A DNA stretch of 64,000 nucleotides from Levilactobacillus fujinensis. Lineage in GTDB: Bacteria > Bacillota > Bacilli > Lactobacillales > Lactobacillaceae. Both the position numbers and the translations under genes were made by a program. The DNA is taken from the NCBI RefSeq assembly GCF_003946335.1, contig NZ_RHNX01000002.1:83414-147413 (forward strand). The letters run 5' to 3'. Every line of letters begins with the position of its first letter. The first letter of the stretch is position 1. The notes below the pieces were generated by a model. The model made no database searches. It was not told where the DNA came from and saw only the letters and a program-made list of their open reading frames with translations. Of this stretch, positions 32,161 to 40,351 are shown piece after piece.

Positions 32161-33720
32161 TTAGCTCAATAACACTTCCAGTACCAAGATCACGCCACCA
32201 AAACCTAAGACAAAGACCACGACTGGCCAAACGAACTTAAACCAATGTGAATACTTCATGTCCAGCATCTGTAACGTGGCCATCACTAGACCAGTTGGCG
32301 CTAAGAAGAGCATCGCGTATTGTCCGAATTGGTAGGCAGTCACCACGGCGAAACGCGGAATGTTAACCGTATCGGCTAGCGGCGCGAAGATTGGCATCGC
32401 CAGTACAGCCAATCCGGATGATGATGGCACAATGAAGCCGAGAACGAAGAAGATCAGCATTTGAATCAGGATAAATACGGGTCCACTTACGCCTCGGACC
32501 AACGTTGAAGAGAACTGAAGAATCGTGTCAGAAATCAAGCCTTCATTCATCACCAGGTTGATTCCGCGGGCTAGCCCAATAATCAGTGAGACCCCGACCA
32601 GGCTGGCAGACCCATTGGTAAAGGCATCAACAACTCCCTTTTCACCAATTCCGTATTTACCAGTGGCCGTTAAGAACATGATGATAATTGCAAATAGCAA
32701 GAATGAGGAGGCCATGGTTGGGAACCACCACCCCTGCGACATCACACCCCAAACCATGATTGGGAAGGTCACTACGAACAGAATCAGAATCAGTTTCTTC
32801 CGAAAAGTAAAGTCGGCATGTTCACTGCCTTCATCAGATACCACGGACCACATTTTATTGAAGGACGACCGGTCTTCATAGGTATATGAGAACGCGGGCG
32901 TCTCTTTAACTTTCTTACTATACCAGTGCAGGTAAAACAGGACGAAAATCGTCGCAACGATCAGCCCACCGATCCGCCAGCTAATCCCCTCGGTAAAGTT
33001 AATGCCGGCTGCGTTAGATGCAATCACGACAGAGAAGGGGTTGATCGTTGAAAATGCTGTCCCCACCGAACTGGCCAGGAAGATCGCCCCGACACAGACA
33101 ATAGAGTCATACCCCATCGCAATAAATATCGGTACCAGAATCGGGTAGAAAGCGACCGCCTCTTCTTCAATCCCACAGAGCGTGCCTCCCAGAGCCATTA
33201 AGACAGCTACCATGAAGATCAACATAAACTCGTGACCCTTAGTTTTCTTGGTCAGTGCCATCAAGCCGGACTCAAACGCCCCACTGGCTTTGACGACCCC
33301 AATCAAGCCCCCGAGCACGAAGATGAACACCATGATATCAACGGCTTCAATCGTCCCCCTGACCATACTACTCGTAATCTGACCCGGACCGGCCGGATGC
33401 TGTTTCAACCGTTCATAAGTATTGGGAATTGAAACGGCTTGCGTGATTCCCCCGGAAGTGAACTCCCCAATTTGAATCTTCACTCCCATTTTATCGAGTT
33501 GCTTCTGGGTTGCCGGAACCGCTTCCGTTTTACCAGACGGCTTCGTAATCACCAATTCTGATTTTGCAGAATCGTAAGCCAGCTTGGAATACGAGCCGGC
33601 CGGAATGATCCAGGTCGCAATGACGGCAACAATCGTCAAGATAAATAGGATGACGAAGGCCCCGGGCATTCTTAATTTGAACTTTTTCTTTGGTTGCGTC
33701 GTTGTATCCACAATTTCCAC
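32161..33720 (-). CDS. YfcC-family (ArcD-like) antiporter
   Basis: A 519-residue membrane protein with about 12 helices in the YfcC/C4-dicarboxylate anaerobic carrier family. The N-terminus has a basic tail then PGAFVILFILTIVAVIATWIIPAGSY; conserved loops include GGTLCGIEEEAVAFYP and the C-terminal GFIVPSSSGLAVLAMPIFAPLAD. Proteins of this family next to arc genes exchange arginine or citrulline for ornithine. Here arcB and arcC are upstream but arcA is absent, so citrulline/ornithine exchange is the more likely role. A terminator-like stem between arcC and this gene may reduce its expression. Confidence 0.85.
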   Translation of the reverse strand: MEIVDTTTQPKKKFKLRMPGAFVILFILTIVAVIATWIIPAGSYSKLAYDSAKSELVITKPSGKTEAVPATQKQLDKMGVKIQIGEFTSGGITQAVSIPNTYERLKQHPAGPGQITSSMVRGTIEAVDIMVFIFVLGGLIGVVKASGAFESGLMALTKKTKGHEFMLIFMVAVLMALGGTLCGIEEEAVAFYPILVPIFIAMGYDSIVCVGAIFLASSVGTAFSTINPFSVVIASNAAGINFTEGISWRIGGLIVATIFVLFYLHWYSKKVKETPAFSYTYEDRSSFNKMWSVVSDEGSEHADFTFRKKLILILFVVTFPIMVWGVMSQGWWFPTMASSFLLFAIIIMFLTATGKYGIGEKGVVDAFTNGSASLVGVSLIIGLARGINLVMNEGLISDTILQFSSTLVRGVSGPVFILIQMLIFFVLGFIVPSSSGLAVLAMPIFAPLADTVNIPRFAVVTAYQFGQYAMLFLAPTGLVMATLQMLDMKYSHWFKFVWPVVVFVLGFGGVILVLEVLLS

Positions 33721-33743
33721 CCCTTACTTTTCAAATAATGGCT

Positions 33744-33798
33744 AAAAAGAAGCGCAGTCCAAGTTGGGCGTTACCAAAACGTCCTTTGGACCACGCTC
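33744..33798 (-). terminator. Terminator-like stem between arcC and the antiporter gene
   Basis: AGCGTGGTCCAA and TTGGACTGCGCT (12 bp with two G-T wobbles) are followed on the minus strand by TTCTTTTT. It lies within the arc unit, so it may act as partial terminator or mRNA end-point. Confidence 0.6.
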
Positions 33799-33808
33799 TA
33801 TAGTTTGC

Positions 33809-34738
33809 TTAATCTGTGATTAACGTTCCGACATTGCCCGCTAAGGCGTCGTCCAAATGATCTAGTGACGTGATCAATGCCGTGCGGCCTGCGCCTGAGG
33901 CTACGAAGTCCAAACACGCTTCGATCTTGGGTAACATGCTACCAGGAGCAAATTGCCCCTCGTCGATGTACCGTTTAGCATCCTGACTGGACAACTTACG
34001 CAGCGACTTCTGATCTGGCTTGCCATAGTTGACGTACACATCATCCACCGCAGTCAAAATGATCAGTTGGTCGGCCGCAATGTTGGCTGCCAGTAACGAA
34101 CTCGACCGGTCCTTGTCGATCACGGCCGGAACGCCTTTGAGTCCGGTAGCCGTCGTCACGACGGGCACCCCACCACCGCCACCAGCGATGACCAGGTTGT
34201 CGTTTTCAATTAAATCGTTGATACTCTTGAGTTCCACGATAGCCTTGGGAAGTGGTGATGGAACCACTTGTCGCCAACCCCGACCGGCATCTTCAGCAAA
34301 GGTATAGCCCTTTTCCATCTCAATGCGGTGGGCATCCTCTTCACTGTAGAATGCGCCGACCGGTTTTGTTGGGTGCTGAAATGCTGGGTCGGTCTCGTCG
34401 ACCTCGACCTGAGTCACGACCGACGCGACGTCCTTGTCGATACCCCGGTGACGCAGTTCATTGTGCAGGCTCTGCTGCAGGTGATACCCAATGTAGCCCT
34501 GACTCATCGCACCACATTCGGGAAACGGAAAGGCTGCCGTTTGGTCGTGTTCTGCCGCAAAGTTCATTCCCAGATTGATGGCTCCGACTTGTGGTCCATT
34601 TCCATGACTAATAACCACCTTATGGCCCGCTGCAACCAAGCCAATCAGCGAGGTTGCTGTATGTTTCACTAAATTTAATTGCTCTTCGGGGGATTTTCCT
34701 AACGCGTTACCGCCGAGAGCGACGACGATTTTTGCCAT
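33809..34738 (-). CDS. arcC: Carbamate kinase
   Basis: A 309-residue amino acid kinase-family enzyme that makes ATP from carbamoyl phosphate and ADP. The conserved elements are [12 protein letters not shown] at the N-terminus, [11 protein letters not shown], the sequence [19 protein letters not shown] ([15 protein letters not shown]) and [14 protein letters not shown]. It lies 12 bp after arcB. Together they convert citrulline to ornithine, CO2, NH3 and ATP. Cre control of the operon is expected from the site upstream of arcB. Confidence 0.94.
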   Translation of the reverse strand: MAKIVVALGGNALGKSPEEQLNLVKHTATSLIGLVAAGHKVVISHGNGPQVGAINLGMNFAAEHDQTAAFPFPECGAMSQGYIGYHLQQSLHNELRHRGIDKDVASVVTQVEVDETDPAFQHPTKPVGAFYSEEDAHRIEMEKGYTFAEDAGRGWRQVVPSPLPKAIVELKSINDLIENDNLVIAGGGGGVPVVTTATGLKGVPAVIDKDRSSSLLAANIAADQLIILTAVDDVYVNYGKPDQKSLRKLSSQDAKRYIDEGQFAPGSMLPKIEACLDFVASGAGRTALITSLDHLDDALAGNVGTLITD

Positions 34739-34750
34739 GTTGATTTCCTC

Positions 34751-35749
34751 CTAGTCACCTAAGGTAGCGACCATAACGGCCTTGATTGTGTGCATGCGGT
34801 TTTCGGCCTCCTGGAAGACCACTGAAGCGTCACTTTCGAAGACTTCATCGGTCACTTCCATTTCGGTAATGCCAAATTTTTCGGCGATTTCTTGACCGAC
34901 CTTGGTCTGAGTGTCGTGGAAGGCAGGCAGACAATGTTCGAAAATCACATTTGGGTTGCCCGTTTTGGCCATCATTTCCGCCGTGATTCGGTAGGGCGAC
35001 AGGAGCTTGATCCGTTCCGTCCAAACTTCATCTGGTTCACCCATGGATACCCAAACGTCGGTGTAGAGCACATCCGAATCCTTGACCCCCTTATCCACGT
35101 CATCGGTGACCAAGATAGTTGCGCCGGTCTTCGCCGCGATAGCTCTTACCTTAGCCAACAATTCTGGTGTCGGGTTCAGTTCCTTTGGGCATACCAGGTG
35201 GTAGGTCATCCCCATGATAGCCGCACCAATCATCAGGGCGTTGGCAACGTTGTTCCGGCCATCGCCAACATAAGTAAAGTGAATGTCACTGTAATTTTTC
35301 TTCAGGACTTCCTTAGCCGTCAAGAAATCAGCCAGTACTTGAGTCGGGTGATCTTCGTCGGTCAGACCGTTCCAAACCGGCACGCCAGAATACTTTGCTA
35401 GTGTTTCTACAGTCCGTTGCGAGAAGCCACGGTATTCGATGCCGTCAAACATGCCACCTAGCACCCGTGCCGTGTCTTTAGCAGATTCCTTTTTGCCCAT
35501 TTGCGTCCCAGTTGGGCCTAAGTATGTGACGTGCGCGCCTTGGTCGTAAGCACCCACTTCGAAGGCACAGCGCGTCCGCGTCGAATTCTTTTCAAAAATC
35601 AAAGCAATGTTTTTACCAACCAATTTCTGTTGTTCGGTCCCGGCATATTTGGCGCGCTTCAAGTCCTCGGCCAGTTGTAGCAGGTGACCCATTTCCTTAG
35701 GGGTAAAGTCCAGTAGGGTTAAGAAACTTCGGTTACGTAAATTGTACAT
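34751..35749 (-). CDS. arcB: Ornithine carbamoyltransferase, catabolic
   Basis: A 332-residue cytoplasmic transferase. Carbamoyl phosphate binding is by KNSTRTR (residues about 55-60), and the ornithine side has HCLPAFHD near residue 270 and the SMG loop DVWVSMGEP. The SMG loop distinguishes it from putrescine carbamoyltransferase. In the arc context it runs in the citrulline phosphorolysis direction. It is the first gene of arcB-arcC-antiporter; no arcA lies in the window. The promoter region has a cre site and TTTGAAGT direct repeats. The start ATG 35749 has AAAGGAGG upstream. Confidence 0.93.
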   Translation of the reverse strand: MYNLRNRSFLTLLDFTPKEMGHLLQLAEDLKRAKYAGTEQQKLVGKNIALIFEKNSTRTRCAFEVGAYDQGAHVTYLGPTGTQMGKKESAKDTARVLGGMFDGIEYRGFSQRTVETLAKYSGVPVWNGLTDEDHPTQVLADFLTAKEVLKKNYSDIHFTYVGDGRNNVANALMIGAAIMGMTYHLVCPKELNPTPELLAKVRAIAAKTGATILVTDDVDKGVKDSDVLYTDVWVSMGEPDEVWTERIKLLSPYRITAEMMAKTGNPNVIFEHCLPAFHDTQTKVGQEIAEKFGITEMEVTDEVFESDASVVFQEAENRMHTIKAVMVATLGD

Positions 35750-35786
35750 TGTGATTTCCTCCTTTGTTATTTACAATGGCAGTATA

Positions 35787-35800
35787 CGCAAGCGGTTTCA
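35787..35800 (-). promoter_or_regulatory. cre (CcpA) site at the arcB promoter
   Basis: TGAAACCGCTTGCG on the minus strand matches the cre consensus at 12 of 14 positions. It lies just upstream of a -10-like TATACT (35781-35786 region) and 3' of direct repeats TTTGAAGT-AATTTGAAGT that could bind a response regulator. Confidence 0.65.
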
Positions 35801-36112
35801 CAGAACTTCAAATTACTTCAAACCTGTCGTAAAATAATTTCAAAATTGTTATGTTTACTGGAAATTGTCGCACGCCGACAACACCCCCGGACTACCTTAA
35901 ATTTTTCAATGACTAGACGTTGAGCCCATTGAAGGACGTCATCCTTTTATGGTTGACGGCTGACCATTCCGCGCGTTGCGTCACTTATAATCCTGACAAC
36001 TGTTAGATTTGACGCCAATAGTGCCAGTTACATCTCATGTAAACCACCTGGTAAGGCGACTGACATCATCCGTTTCTTCCCCAATACCCCCACTTAAAGT
36101 TAGGAGCATTCC
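35801..36112. other. Divergent intergenic region arcB / two-component system
   Basis: About 310 bp with no ORF, holding promoters for arcB (minus) and the kinase gene (plus). The direct repeats at about 35806-35825 (minus-strand TTTGAAGT) are a candidate binding site for the adjacent response regulator. Confidence 0.45.
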
Positions 36113-37411
36113 ATGTTTAAACAATCTCGGTTCATCGTGCATGAACGCTACCGCCGTATTTTAATTGCCGCCGTGTGCGTTGCCCTTGCCTCACAGGTCA
36201 ATATTTCTGCGTACACTCCCGGCCTCATTTTGACGCTGTCGGTCTTTTTACTGCCCATTTTTCTTTATTTCAACGCCGATTTGAATCCCTTGCACCTTTT
36301 GTTTGCCGTCGCCGTGGCCTCACCACTCTTTCGTGGCGTACTACTTTTCATCGGTCACGACGTTTCGCCGCATGCCAATCTCCTCTATGTCCTAGCCGAC
36401 ATCGCCTTTTATATCTGTTACGGCGTCCTGTATTACCTGCTCTACTGGCGCCGGGGGCAGCGCAGTAACACCACATTTTTCCTCGCAATTCTCCTATGTG
36501 ACTACCTTTCCAACCTGCTCGAAGTCAGTATTCTCACCAACTTTAGTGGCTACACCTACCGATTATTTCAGATTCTCTTTATCACCGCGCTGATCCGTAG
36601 TTTGGTCAGTTGTCTACTCGCCTTTCTCTACCACTACTTCACGTTGATGATGCGCAAGGAGAACCACGAGGAACGTTACTATCACTTCATCTGGGTCGCC
36701 TCGGCGGTGAAAAGTGAGGTCTACTTCATGCGCAAGAGTATCAGTGAAATTGAAAATATTATGAAAAATGCCTACCAACTCAATCAGCGCTTGGAAAAGG
36801 CTAATGTCAACGAACAAGACCGCGATATGGCCCTGGGCATTGCCCGTGATGTCCACGAGATCAAGAAAAACTATCTCAACGTGATTCGGGGCCTTGGCGA
36901 CTATTTCGACGATGATCAAGACGTCCCCATGCAGCTCGCAGAAATTCTGAAAATCACGACCAGCTATATTCGCGAATGCTTGAACGTCAAGCAACGTAGC
37001 GTGCTCATCGAGGTCCACAATCAAGTCGACCTCATCGTTCCCAATCATTACTACGTGGTCTCTATTCTTTCCAATTTGATTTTTAACAGTGCGGACGCCA
37101 TGCTGGACCAGCCCAGTGGCATCATTCGCGTAACCGTCAACGATGCCGGTGATGATATTCTAATCAACGTTGGTGACAACGGTAGTGGGATGACCGCGGA
37201 AACCATGGCGATGATCTTTGCGCCCGGCTTCACAACAAAGTTCAACGAAAATACTGGTGATGTTTACCGGGGAATCGGCCTATCCCACGTCCGGTTGATC
37301 GTTCAAGAACAATTTGACGGTGATATCAGCGTCGAATCTAAGCTCGGCCAGGGGACTAATTTTCAAGTTCGGCTCAACAAGCAACGACTCATTCAGGAGG
37401 TGCAATCATGA
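36113..37411 (+). CDS. GlnK-like sensor histidine kinase
   Basis: A 432-residue membrane kinase. The N-terminal half (about 15-180) has six helices and no extracellular domain. The cytoplasmic half has DVHEIKKNYLNVIRGL, probably carrying the phospho-accepting His, and an ATPase domain with N-box NLIFNSADAM, G1 DNGSGM and G2 GIGLSHVR. This architecture matches the GlnK/YcbA family, in which B. subtilis uses glutamine as signal. The next gene is its response regulator (4-nt overlap). The pair is divergent from arcB, so sensing of an amino acid such as citrulline, arginine or glutamine and control of the arc genes is inferred. Confidence 0.85.
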   Translation: MFKQSRFIVHERYRRILIAAVCVALASQVNISAYTPGLILTLSVFLLPIFLYFNADLNPLHLLFAVAVASPLFRGVLLFIGHDVSPHANLLYVLADIAFYICYGVLYYLLYWRRGQRSNTTFFLAILLCDYLSNLLEVSILTNFSGYTYRLFQILFITALIRSLVSCLLAFLYHYFTLMMRKENHEERYYHFIWVASAVKSEVYFMRKSISEIENIMKNAYQLNQRLEKANVNEQDRDMALGIARDVHEIKKNYLNVIRGLGDYFDDDQDVPMQLAEILKITTSYIRECLNVKQRSVLIEVHNQVDLIVPNHYYVVSILSNLIFNSADAMLDQPSGIIRVTVNDAGDDILINVGDNGSGMTAETMAMIFAPGFTTKFNENTGDVYRGIGLSHVRLIVQEQFDGDISVESKLGQGTNFQVRLNKQRLIQEVQS

Positions 37412-38235
37412 AATTCTACATCGTTGACGACGACCCATCCATCCCCATGATTCTACGACAGATATTGGAAAAGGATCCGAACAATACCGTGGTCGGCATC
37501 GCCCACGACGCCAAGCAGGCCCTGGCTGAGGTGATGCTGTTAGATATCGACATTGTGTTGGCCGACCTACTGATGCCCGAGATTTCTGGCATTGAACTCA
37601 TTAAGAAGCTCAAACCGGCCAAGCCTACGCTGCGTTTCATCATGATCTCTCAAGTCCGTGACAGCGATCTGCGGGCAGAAGCCTACCAAGCCGGTATCGA
37701 ATTCTTTATCGATAAACCCATCAACGTCATTGAAGTGAAGACCGTCATTGAAAAGGTCACCCAAAGCATCGAAATGGCAGCCAAGCTCAATCACATTCAA
37801 TCCCTCGTAGGCGGCGACGTTACCACTCCAGCCGTTGATCGCCATCGGGTTCAAAAGGATAAGATTCTCTCCATTCTGCGGTTTCTGGGGATCACTTCCG
37901 AGGCTGGTTCCGCTGATATTCTCTCCATTTGTCAGATGATGCTCGACCGAAATCTGAGCTTTCGCGACATCGACTTTGCCGTGGAATATCACATCGACGA
38001 GCGTGAGAAGAAAATCATGTTCCAGCGTATTCGCCGCGCCATTAAAACTGGCCTCACTAACCTCGCCAACTTGTGTTTGGACGATATGGGTGACGAGATC
38101 GTGGTCGAATACGCGAATACCCTGTATGAATATAAGAATGTTCGTAACGAGATGCTCTATCTGGAGGGCACCCGAACGACCGGGGGAAAAACCTCATTGA
38201 AACACTTTTTTGATGGCTTAGTCCAAGCACAATGA
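37408..38235 (+). CDS. GlnL/YcbB-like response regulator
   Basis: A 275-residue two-domain protein. The receiver (about 1-120) has the acidic pair DDDP, phospho-acceptor Asp at about residue 53 (VLADLLMPE) and the conserved Lys in FIDKPINV. The C-terminal half (about 150-270) is the YcbB DNA-binding domain (DUF), with KILSILRFLGITSEAGS and a basic helix MFQRIRRAIKTGL. In B. subtilis GlnL activates glutamine transport genes. Its overlap with the kinase and position opposite arcB suggest it controls the arc operon. Confidence 0.86.
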   Translation: MKFYIVDDDPSIPMILRQILEKDPNNTVVGIAHDAKQALAEVMLLDIDIVLADLLMPEISGIELIKKLKPAKPTLRFIMISQVRDSDLRAEAYQAGIEFFIDKPINVIEVKTVIEKVTQSIEMAAKLNHIQSLVGGDVTTPAVDRHRVQKDKILSILRFLGITSEAGSADILSICQMMLDRNLSFRDIDFAVEYHIDEREKKIMFQRIRRAIKTGLTNLANLCLDDMGDEIVVEYANTLYEYKNVRNEMLYLEGTRTTGGKTSLKHFFDGLVQAQ

Positions 38236-38403
38236 GGTCACACGCTTACTAACCAGATGCCACTGAATTTTTGTAACACGACGTTCTTAAATGTTTGCGT
38301 TTTACTTAAGAATTTCTCGTATACGCCGCTAAACTTTGAGCGTATAATTAAAACCATTAATTAGTTCACATGACATATAAATTAAAGAAATGAGAGTTAG
38401 CCG

Positions 38404-39384
38404 ATGAGACATAATGAACCGCAATCATTTTTACAAAAGCTCTATAAGTACCGCACTTATTTGCTAGGACTCGTCATTTTAGTAGTCGGTATTGCCAGCA
38501 TCGTCGGCGTTCAGGCACATCAGAAGAACGCTACAGAGGCTGATTCCACCTCGGTCGCACAGACTAAGGGCCCGACTGCTCACGAAATCAAATCTCAACA
38601 AAAGCAGCTCAAACACAAGGTGAACCGGTACTTGAAATCGGTTACAGCTGATGACACTGCCAGTGTCAGTTTCTACAACTTAGGGCCAACCACCGGTAGC
38701 TCGGCGGCTAAATCCAAGACAGCGCGTCGCTTCTATAAGCAAGGCAAGCTCGCCACTTCGGCCAACGCCCACACGCCAGAGGTCTCCGCTAGTACCTACA
38801 AGCTATTCATCGCGGCCTACTTATTCCACCAGAATCATTTAGGCAACTACAATTGGACGCTCACCGAAAAGGATGGCTTCCAGCGCATGATCGTGAATAG
38901 CGAAAATGACTTTGCGGAAGGCGTATTGGATGCTTATGGCTTAACCACCGTCGACGACTTCATTGCCAGTGAGGGCTGGTATGCACCGACCTTTGTTGCC
39001 AACCAAGCGTCCGTCACCACGGCCTATAGTCTGACGTTACTCTTGAAGAAATTAGCATTGCAACAGGCGCCATTTAACCACGCCCACGACCAACAGTGGT
39101 TACTCTCACTCATGAATAAACAGATCTACCGGACCGGGATTCCGGCTGGTGCCGCCACCGCCAAAAAGGGCACGGTCGTTGCTGACAAGGTTGGCTTTCT
39201 CGGGGACACCAACAACGATGCCGCCATCGTCACCCTCCCCAATGGCCAACGTTATGTACTGGTCATCATGACCCACGGCCACGGCCAAAATGGCTTCAGT
39301 GGCTTCCCCCGAATGGCCAAGATTACTACGCACATCCAAAAAATGATGTACAACCCTAAGATCGTGAAGAATCTCAACAAGTAA
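38404..39384 (+). CDS. Membrane-anchored serine hydrolase (beta-lactamase-like)
   Basis: A 326-residue protein of the class A beta-lactamase-related fold. After an N-terminal anchor (about 15-38) and a basic linker it has the S-x-x-K motif STYK (about residue 133), the S-D-N-like SEN (NSENDFAEG) and a K-T-G-like KVG (DKVGFLGD). Many lactobacilli carry such proteins; they may act as D-alanyl-peptidases on the wall rather than as resistance enzymes. ATG 38404 has only a moderate ribosome site. Its terminator follows directly. Confidence 0.82.
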   Translation: MRHNEPQSFLQKLYKYRTYLLGLVILVVGIASIVGVQAHQKNATEADSTSVAQTKGPTAHEIKSQQKQLKHKVNRYLKSVTADDTASVSFYNLGPTTGSSAAKSKTARRFYKQGKLATSANAHTPEVSASTYKLFIAAYLFHQNHLGNYNWTLTEKDGFQRMIVNSENDFAEGVLDAYGLTTVDDFIASEGWYAPTFVANQASVTTAYSLTLLLKKLALQQAPFNHAHDQQWLLSLMNKQIYRTGIPAGAATAKKGTVVADKVGFLGDTNNDAAIVTLPNGQRYVLVIMTHGHGQNGFSGFPRMAKITTHIQKMMYNPKIVKNLNK

Positions 39385-39396
39385 CTAGCGACTTTG

Positions 39397-39430
39397 GAGC
39401 CATGACAAAACCTGTCGTGGCTCTTTTTTA
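39397..39430 (+). terminator. Intrinsic terminator of the serine hydrolase
   Basis: An 11-bp stem GAGCCATGACA/TGTCGTGGCTC followed by seven T. Confidence 0.85.
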
Positions 39431-39445
39431 GCCCTCAGCTAGTGT

Positions 39446-39460
39446 TTGAAAGCCAAATTA
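39446..39460 (+). repeat. Dispersed 15-mer repeat
   Basis: TTGAAAGCCAAATTA, one of four copies, here just after the serine hydrolase terminator and before the cop promoter. A small dyad GACAG/CTGTC follows. Confidence 0.45.
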
Positions 39461-39618
39461 TTCTTGCGACAGTGGGCGCTGTCACCACTGACCTAGTTGA
39501 AATAGTCGCACGCCAGCTGTCAGAGATTCCATTTGCTGTGAGGAACGCCTCCAGCCACAATACCGTCCGATCGACACATAATTTTCTCCCAACAACTAAA
39601 TTCAACAAACATTTTATG

Positions 39619-39669
39619 TTGACAAATGTAATCGATGGCGGTAAGCTACTTTTATAGATTACAAATGTA
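39619..39669 (+). promoter_or_regulatory. Copper-operon promoter with two CopY-type boxes
   Basis: TTGACA (39619-39624) followed at 17 nt by TAAGCT is a plausible promoter. GACAAATGTA (39621-39630) and a perfect TACAAATGTA (39660-39669) match the CopY operator consensus TACANNTGTA. One overlaps the -35 and the other lies near the transcription start, fitting repression released by copper. Confidence 0.72.
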
Positions 39670-39692
39670 AACAAAGAAAGCAGGGATTTCCC

Positions 39693-40064
39693 ATGATCAA
39701 ATTAATCGTCCTCATTGTTGCCGCCGCTCTGATCGGCTTCATCTCCTGGTGGTTCTTCGGTAAACACACAACCCAAGCCGTCGATGCCGCCGTGACGAAT
39801 GATACCCAAGACGTAGCCGTTGAAGTCAGCGGTGGTTACTCCCCCAGCACGGTTGTATTGAAACGCGGCGTTCCCGCCCACATCACCTTTAACCGGAAAG
39901 ATCCATCGAGTTGTCTGGAACAAGTCGTCTTTCCTGACTTTGGAATCAATCAATTTCTTCCTAAGGATCAAGATGAACGCGTCGATATTGATACTAGCAA
40001 GGCCGGCGAGTTCGATTACGCGTGTGGTATGAACATGTTTCATGGCAAGGTCATTATCAAATAA
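39693..40064 (+). CDS. Membrane-anchored cupredoxin-like protein
   Basis: A 123-residue protein with one N-terminal helix (residues 1-22) and a cupredoxin domain facing outward. Candidate copper ligands are Cys in SSCLEQ, and the C-terminal cluster ACGMNMFHG, which supplies Cys, Met and His. The conserved GGYSPSTVVLKRGVPAHITFNR strand starts the domain. It is the first gene of the copper operon, behind CopY-type boxes. It probably binds copper outside the membrane and hands it to the ATPase or holds it. The second cupredoxin gene starts 15 bp later. Confidence 0.82.
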   Translation: MIKLIVLIVAAALIGFISWWFFGKHTTQAVDAAVTNDTQDVAVEVSGGYSPSTVVLKRGVPAHITFNRKDPSSCLEQVVFPDFGINQFLPKDQDERVDIDTSKAGEFDYACGMNMFHGKVIIK

Positions 40065-40078
40065 CGGAGGTCTTCATT

Positions 40079-40351
40079 ATGACAAACAAGCAAACTGCAA
40101 CTATTACCGTTGATGGCGGCTACTCACCCGCTACAATTGTTTTAACACAAGGCATTCCTGCCGAACTGACCTTTAACCGTATCAATGACGCTGGTTGTCT
40201 GGATCAGGTCCACTCCCAAGCGCTCAATTTCAGCGAAGACCTACCACTCAATACACCACGGACCGTGACTATCGATACTAGCCAGTCTGGTGAATTTGAC
40301 TTCAGCTGTGGCATGGACATGTTCCACGGAAAGGTGGTCATTCACTCATGA
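40079..40351 (+). CDS. Soluble cupredoxin-like protein
   Basis: A 90-residue copy of the cupredoxin domain without a signal peptide or anchor, so it appears cytoplasmic. The ligand pattern is the same: DAGCLDQ and SCGMDMFHG. It lies between the anchored cupredoxin and the P-type ATPase, and its stop overlaps the ATPase start by 4 nt. The lack of an N-terminal metal-binding domain in the ATPase suggests that this protein takes that role. ATG 40079 has CGGAGG upstream; the frame from 40022 lies inside the previous gene. Confidence 0.82.
   Translation: MTNKQTATITVDGGYSPATIVLTQGIPAELTFNRINDAGCLDQVHSQALNFSEDLPLNTPRTVTIDTSQSGEFDFSCGMDMFHGKVVIHS

Noticed and set aside
38280..38320. Terminator after the response regulator gene
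   Set aside because: Stem TTCTTAA/TTAAGAA is AT-only with a long loop and no T-run; not supported.
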